Source: Cristatella mucedo (lineage: Eukaryota > Bryozoa > Phylactolaemata > Cristatellidae). Taken from it: 64,000 bases of DNA. The position numbers and the translations under genes are program-made. Position 1 is the first letter of the stretch. Each line of letters starts with the position of its first letter. The notes under the pieces are model-generated. The model made no database searches and was not told the DNA's origin. It saw only the letters and a program-made list of their open reading frames with translations. The stretch lies in the NCBI GenBank assembly GCA_009760855.2, contig WPIO01000080.1:1637501-1701500 (forward strand). The letters are read 5' to 3'. Of this stretch, positions 23,173 through 64,000 are shown piece after piece.

Positions 23173-23978
23173 GCGGTCATTGACTGCAACTGCCCGAAGT
23201 CTCTCACAAAGATGCACGCACAATCAGCGTAGTGGCACTAGTTATGACTACTGAGTGACAATAGGCTCTCGAGTCCGGCAGTGGGCGATTGCCCACTGCA
23301 AGCGGAGGTGACAGCCACTAGGGCTCTCTGCTGCTTTATAAACGTGGCTCCTGAATCAAGTACACCCAATACTGATTCCCTCAGGTACAGATTGCCTGCG
23401 CTCGACTGACACCGCGCGACAGTTCGCGGTCCAGAGAGAACGGAACGTGAGCGGTTCGTTGTACGGTCCACCGAGGAAGGGCACGCACCGCACGTCGCCG
23501 CAGCAGCGCTCTCCGAATGCGGAGGAGCTAAAGACGGCAGTAATGTAGTTACCCGCGGCGTCTGCGTTCTCACAGCGCAGAAGCGAGTACGCTGCACGGA
23601 CTATGCACTGCGGACTGTCGCAGGAGCACGAGCACTCTCACCGTGAAGTCGCTCGCCTGGTATTATTGACCAATGCAGAGCTACTCAATTAAAAAGATGA
23701 ATATTATTTTGTTTTATTAAAATTATTTTATCTTTCTTAGGTCTCAGCAGATGACAGAGTGCCGCTGTAAGGCCCACAGTCGCCGCGGGAAATCCCCCGG
23801 TGGCCGCCTACTGCCCAACGGTTGGACTCGAAATTCCGACGCCGCGTTATCCGCACGCGCGCAGTAAGTATGCCCAGTAAACTGCGCAAACGCGAGGGCG
23901 CTCTTTTGAAAACAGCACCCTCGAGCTTTCACGTATAAAAACGCAGCATGTAGCTGTAGAATTGTCCGCACGCTCGAG

Positions 23979-24366
23979 CCTCAAATCCTTTGGAGACCGT
24001 GCATTTAGTTCTTATGCTCCCAAAGCCTGGAACTCCCTCCCGACCTGCGTCAGAACATCCCCTGACCTGACCTCATTTAAAATAAACCTAAAAACACACC
24101 TATTTAGGACAGCATTTAGCGGGTCCCTGTGATTTGTCCTTCATGTGCTTATGCGTGTTGACACTGTGCATGCTGCCACTAACCACATTTGCATGCTGAC
24201 CCTGTGCATGTCACCCCTAACCTTATTATTCATTTCGTTTGTTTTTCAAGCATGATTTTACTTACCATTCAATTGCATTTCACTTTACAGCAAATGTAAA
24301 GCGCCTAGAGAGAGATTAAGTTCTCTGAGGGCGCTTTATCAAGTGAATTATTATTATTATTATTAG
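23979..24366 (+). mobile_element. CR1/L2-like LINE, 3' end
   Basis: Begins within the ORF2 C-terminus (SFGDRAFSSYAPKAWNSLP-type coding), continues through the complete 3' UTR, and ends 'gcgctttatcaagtgaatt' plus (att)n. Little diverged from the 36866 and 61757 copies. Confidence 0.9.
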
Positions 24367-24369
24367 CCT

Positions 24370-25750
24370 GCCGGATGGGAGGCGACCGGCTCGATCGGCG
24401 CCGACCGCATGAATACTTTAGAATTTGGAGGTGCTTCGCAGCGGTCGTAGTCGAAGCTAGATAATAATTGACCCATTGCTCTGATAAGCGACTGCGATAT
24501 CGGATGGATGCTCTGCATAGTAATGAAAGGTAAGATTGTGCGTCGGGCATACCGTTTACGTTGAATGCCTACCATTATTAGTCTGGTGGGTTTCTCTTCT
24601 GACGCCATCTTGGCATGGTAGCGAATCATATCGTCGCGACACTTGTCAGCTGAGTCTGTCAGGAAATGTTTTTGAAGCGCGTATCCTTAGTGCGCAGATG
24701 TACGGGTGGGGGCTACCACTTACTACAAATTCTGTTATCGGAAAATCGCAGCGGAATCTTGGCTGCCTCAGACCCTAGACTTGGAAGCAACCCTCGACCC
24801 GGAAGCTGGCCTCGGCGCTCGGGGGGGGGGGTGGGAGGGGACCATTTCAAGCTGCAAATTTTTGTTTTAATTAGGAGCCGCCGTTTCTTTAGGAGAGTGT
24901 AGGGCTGTCGGTCAACAGTGGTCAAATTCAGGGGGTGTGTGTGCTGTGGTAAACTCAGAGGGGGCCTCTCAAGTATGAGCTACCGCAGGGCTTCGGTTTT
25001 GAAGTTCTGCTCGTCGTTTGTGTGTCAATGACGACGTCGACGTTGTGTTGACGTCCTGTTGACATTTTGACCTCGAGGTCGAGCTATTCCAGCCGATTTG
25101 CGGTTGCCGAGCAGCCGAGAGGCTTCTCAACAGGCTATTCGCACAATCTGCTTTCACGTCCTGCCCATCTAAACGATTTGAGTTGCCAGGCAACTCAAGC
25201 ACTCGGTCGAGCTCTTCGGTGAAACAAATCTGAGGGAGGTTGACTCAGCCCATTCTTCGCCATCAGCCGGGAGGGGGGAAGGGGGCTGGCATGTCCGAGT
25301 GGTTTTTGCATTCAGGTTGCAGGCATCGTTGCTGCTGCAGCTGACAAGTCTTTGCCAAGCAAGGCTTCAAGGCCATCGTCACCGGGTGCTGCAGTCTCCG
25401 ATCCGTGGCTTTGATCCAGAGCCATTTTCTCCTGCTGGTAAATGGGCCAGTCGCAGGGAAAAAGCTCAGAATGTAAGCAAGCCTACTGCTCCGCTAGTGT
25501 GCCTGCGTGCGCGAGTGGGCATGATTTGCCAGCGCTGTGAATGTTCAATGAGACGCTAGCGTCTCAGGCGCGAGATGCTGCTGCTGCTGCTTGGCATCGC
25601 GATGCATCGCTGCATCTGCTCATGGGTCGAGATATTTGGCAGTTTGCACTGGTCTGGCTTGCCTCATCGGTATCAAGCTAATGGTTATATAATTATAGGG
25701 TAGTCGAGCGTTTGTATGAAGCCGTAGGAGTACTAAATTTCAGTCTAAGC
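24370..25750. other. stretch without recognisable gene
   Basis: Unique-looking sequence upstream of the MIB-like gene, with a short poly-G run near 24820. No supported coding region. Confidence 0.4.
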
Positions 25751-25754
25751 ACTA

Positions 25755-26330
25755 AATGATCAGTCTGATAACCACTTCACAGTGTCAAGAGGCATGAGCG
25801 CACACAGGACAACTCTCACGAACTCAGCTAATGATATGAGCAACAGGTGATGTGAGGAACAGTCTGTGTTGAGCTTTTTAAATGTCGTCAAGTCAGTGAA
25901 TGTGGTGACTTCAGTCGAGTGTGAATTCCAGGCGTATGGGAGTATACGAACTATAGGTGCCCAAAGGATTTTAGGTTGGTTTGATGCAAAGCTAAGATGC
26001 ATGCATAAGCTTGAGATCGATGCATGCATAGTTCGATAGATCATAGATCGATGGACGTAGATCGATGCATGCATAGTTCGATAGACATAGATCGATGCAT
26101 GCATAGAACGATAGATCCTTGATCGATAGACATAGATCGATGAACGACTTGATCGTAGGTTGACATGGCTAAACGACTTGAGTCAGTAGTGCTGATGGTA
26201 CAATGCCTAGCCTGACTGGGAAGTAGCCCGGATATAGAGCAAGAATAAGAGCATCAAAAAGTGAGTGACAACACCTTGAAAGAGAGTCTGCTACATGTCT
26301 CGGTTGTGACCTTTGCAATAGACTGGCCTA
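25755..26330 (-). mobile_element. diverged LINE remnant with inserted 'gatcgatgcatgcata' repeats
   Basis: Minus-strand coding relic 'PYAWNSHSTEVTTFTDLTTFKKL' style (compare KAWNSLPTCV...DLTAFKKNLK) flanks an insertion of repeated gatcgatg/catgcatag units at 25990-26140. Confidence 0.65.
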
Positions 26331-26788
26331 GCTGTCGAGTTCTGCTCTCTCTGTGTGAATGAGTATCTCATGGAAGCAGTCAGGTGGACCTGCATGGAAA
26401 CTAGAGTTCACTTCCTCAATTCGTGTGCAACGATATCTCACCCGCTGTTGCACGCCAGCTGTTGCACGGCCGACACTTTCGTGCTGCCCACTGCCTCTTC
26501 ACTTCCGGCCCCAGTCAGCTGACTTGAGGTTGGCTTGTATCTCTGGTGTCTCTTTGTATCGTGAGATGAGACTCTACTGGCTACCGTGTGCGCCAAAGCT
26601 TCTTTCTTGGGCTTTGATTGAGCTACGAAAATAAGCAGCCCAAGTCCTTGATTGGGCTTAGTATTTCTGGCTTTTTTCCGAGCTACAGACAGACGGACAT
26701 TCACACGGAGTGCGTGCGGTCGGGCATGCAGGCAAGACATATGTAGCGTGCCATCGCTTAGCCATGGCATGTATATACGCCACGTGCC

Positions 26789-63502
<36,714 letters not shown>

Positions 63503-63574
63503 GTGAGTTCGCACCGCTCCCACTAGCCGATCGGTCGGCCGATGTCTTCACCACCCGCTCCTTGAAAGCTCAGC

Positions 63575-63880
63575 TGTGCGTGTAAAAGCCTCAAACCTTT
63601 GCAGATCTTGTGCATTCAGATCTTCTGACAGACCTTAAACATAGAGCTTGCTATCGACTAACATAGCGACATCATTCTGACTCGATAGCATTAAAAGTTA
63701 AAGCCCGCCTGTTCCTCTGCATTTGCTTAGTACATTCGAGTGGTCGCTTGTGTGCAAATGCGTAGGACAATGAATATTTTGTATCACTAATCAATTGATA
63801 TGCTTCTTTTCAAGTCCCTATGACATGCTTAAAAAGAGATTATCAAGTTCTTGAATGACCTCCTGCTCGACACGAGCCTA
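63575..63880 (+). mobile_element. diverged LINE remnant
   Basis: 'cctcaaacctttgcagatc', 'ttcagatcttctgac' and later 'aaaagagattatcaagttctt' recall the ORF2 C-terminus and 3' end of the CR1/L2-like family, heavily decayed. Confidence 0.45.
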
Positions 63881-63963
63881 GAGTAACTGGTTTCCTCCGT
63901 GATTACTCTGTCAGATGAGCTTAAGAGGCTTCTAGTGCTTCGATCTTAGCACCAGGCAGCTAT

Positions 63964-63965
<2 letters not shown>

Positions 63966-64000
<35 letters not shown>
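63966..64000. repeat. (CT)n microsatellite at window end
   Basis: CT run reaching the edge. Confidence 0.95.

Overview
This is animal nuclear DNA. It has spliced genes with GT-AG introns, a TRIM-type RING/B-box gene pair, a Mind bomb (MIB)-type gene, CR1/L2-like LINE fragments, tRNA-derived SINEs and very many (CT)n, (TA)n, (AC)n and tetranucleotide arrays. Gene family content and repeats point to an invertebrate metazoan; I cannot name the phylum from the sequence. No bacterial, viral or organellar gene was recognised.

Layout. Positions 1-10,700 hold no gene I can support: simple repeats, a GA-headed dispersed repeat, LINE remnants, and a GC-rich CpG-dense tract (about 7.7-9.15 kb). Positions 10.9-20.1 kb hold two paralogous TRIM-like genes arranged tail to tail. 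Gene A (+, three exons, 10921-15270) encodes RING, B-box, coiled coil and a C-terminal repeat domain that looks like a beta-propeller. Gene B (-, 15782-20093) has the same layout but carries a reading-frame break between its two B-boxes and lacks the RING histidine. The shared flanking intron sequence shows an inverted duplication. In gene A, sequence homologous to gene B coding DNA now lies inside an intron. Positions 20.2-26.7 kb are intergenic, with LINE and SINE copies.

From 26.8 kb to beyond 63.5 kb a single + strand gene can be traced through 32 predicted exons, about 1,630 codons, with every exon phase compatible with the next. It starts like Mind bomb E3 ubiquitin ligases (which act on Notch ligands): MIB/HERC2 domain, ZZ zinc finger, second MIB/HERC2 domain. 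It then departs from the known plan. Instead of two MIB repeats (REP) followed by one ankyrin block and RINGs, it has four REP units (REP1-4), a seven-exon ankyrin block, a linker exon, REP5, a second seven-exon ankyrin block with the same ten exon phases, another linker exon, and the first half of REP6 at the window end. No RING was found before the edge. The REP+ANK cassette is phase 1 at both ends, so it can be duplicated or skipped without breaking frame. This iterated MIB cassette is the most notable item in the window.

The introns of the MIB-like gene carry most of the SINEs, several perfect hairpins and a roughly 450-bp (CT)n/(TGTC)n tract just before the linker exon that joins the two cassettes. 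All exon boundaries were read by eye from splice motifs, open frames and family similarity; transcript data would be the decisive check.
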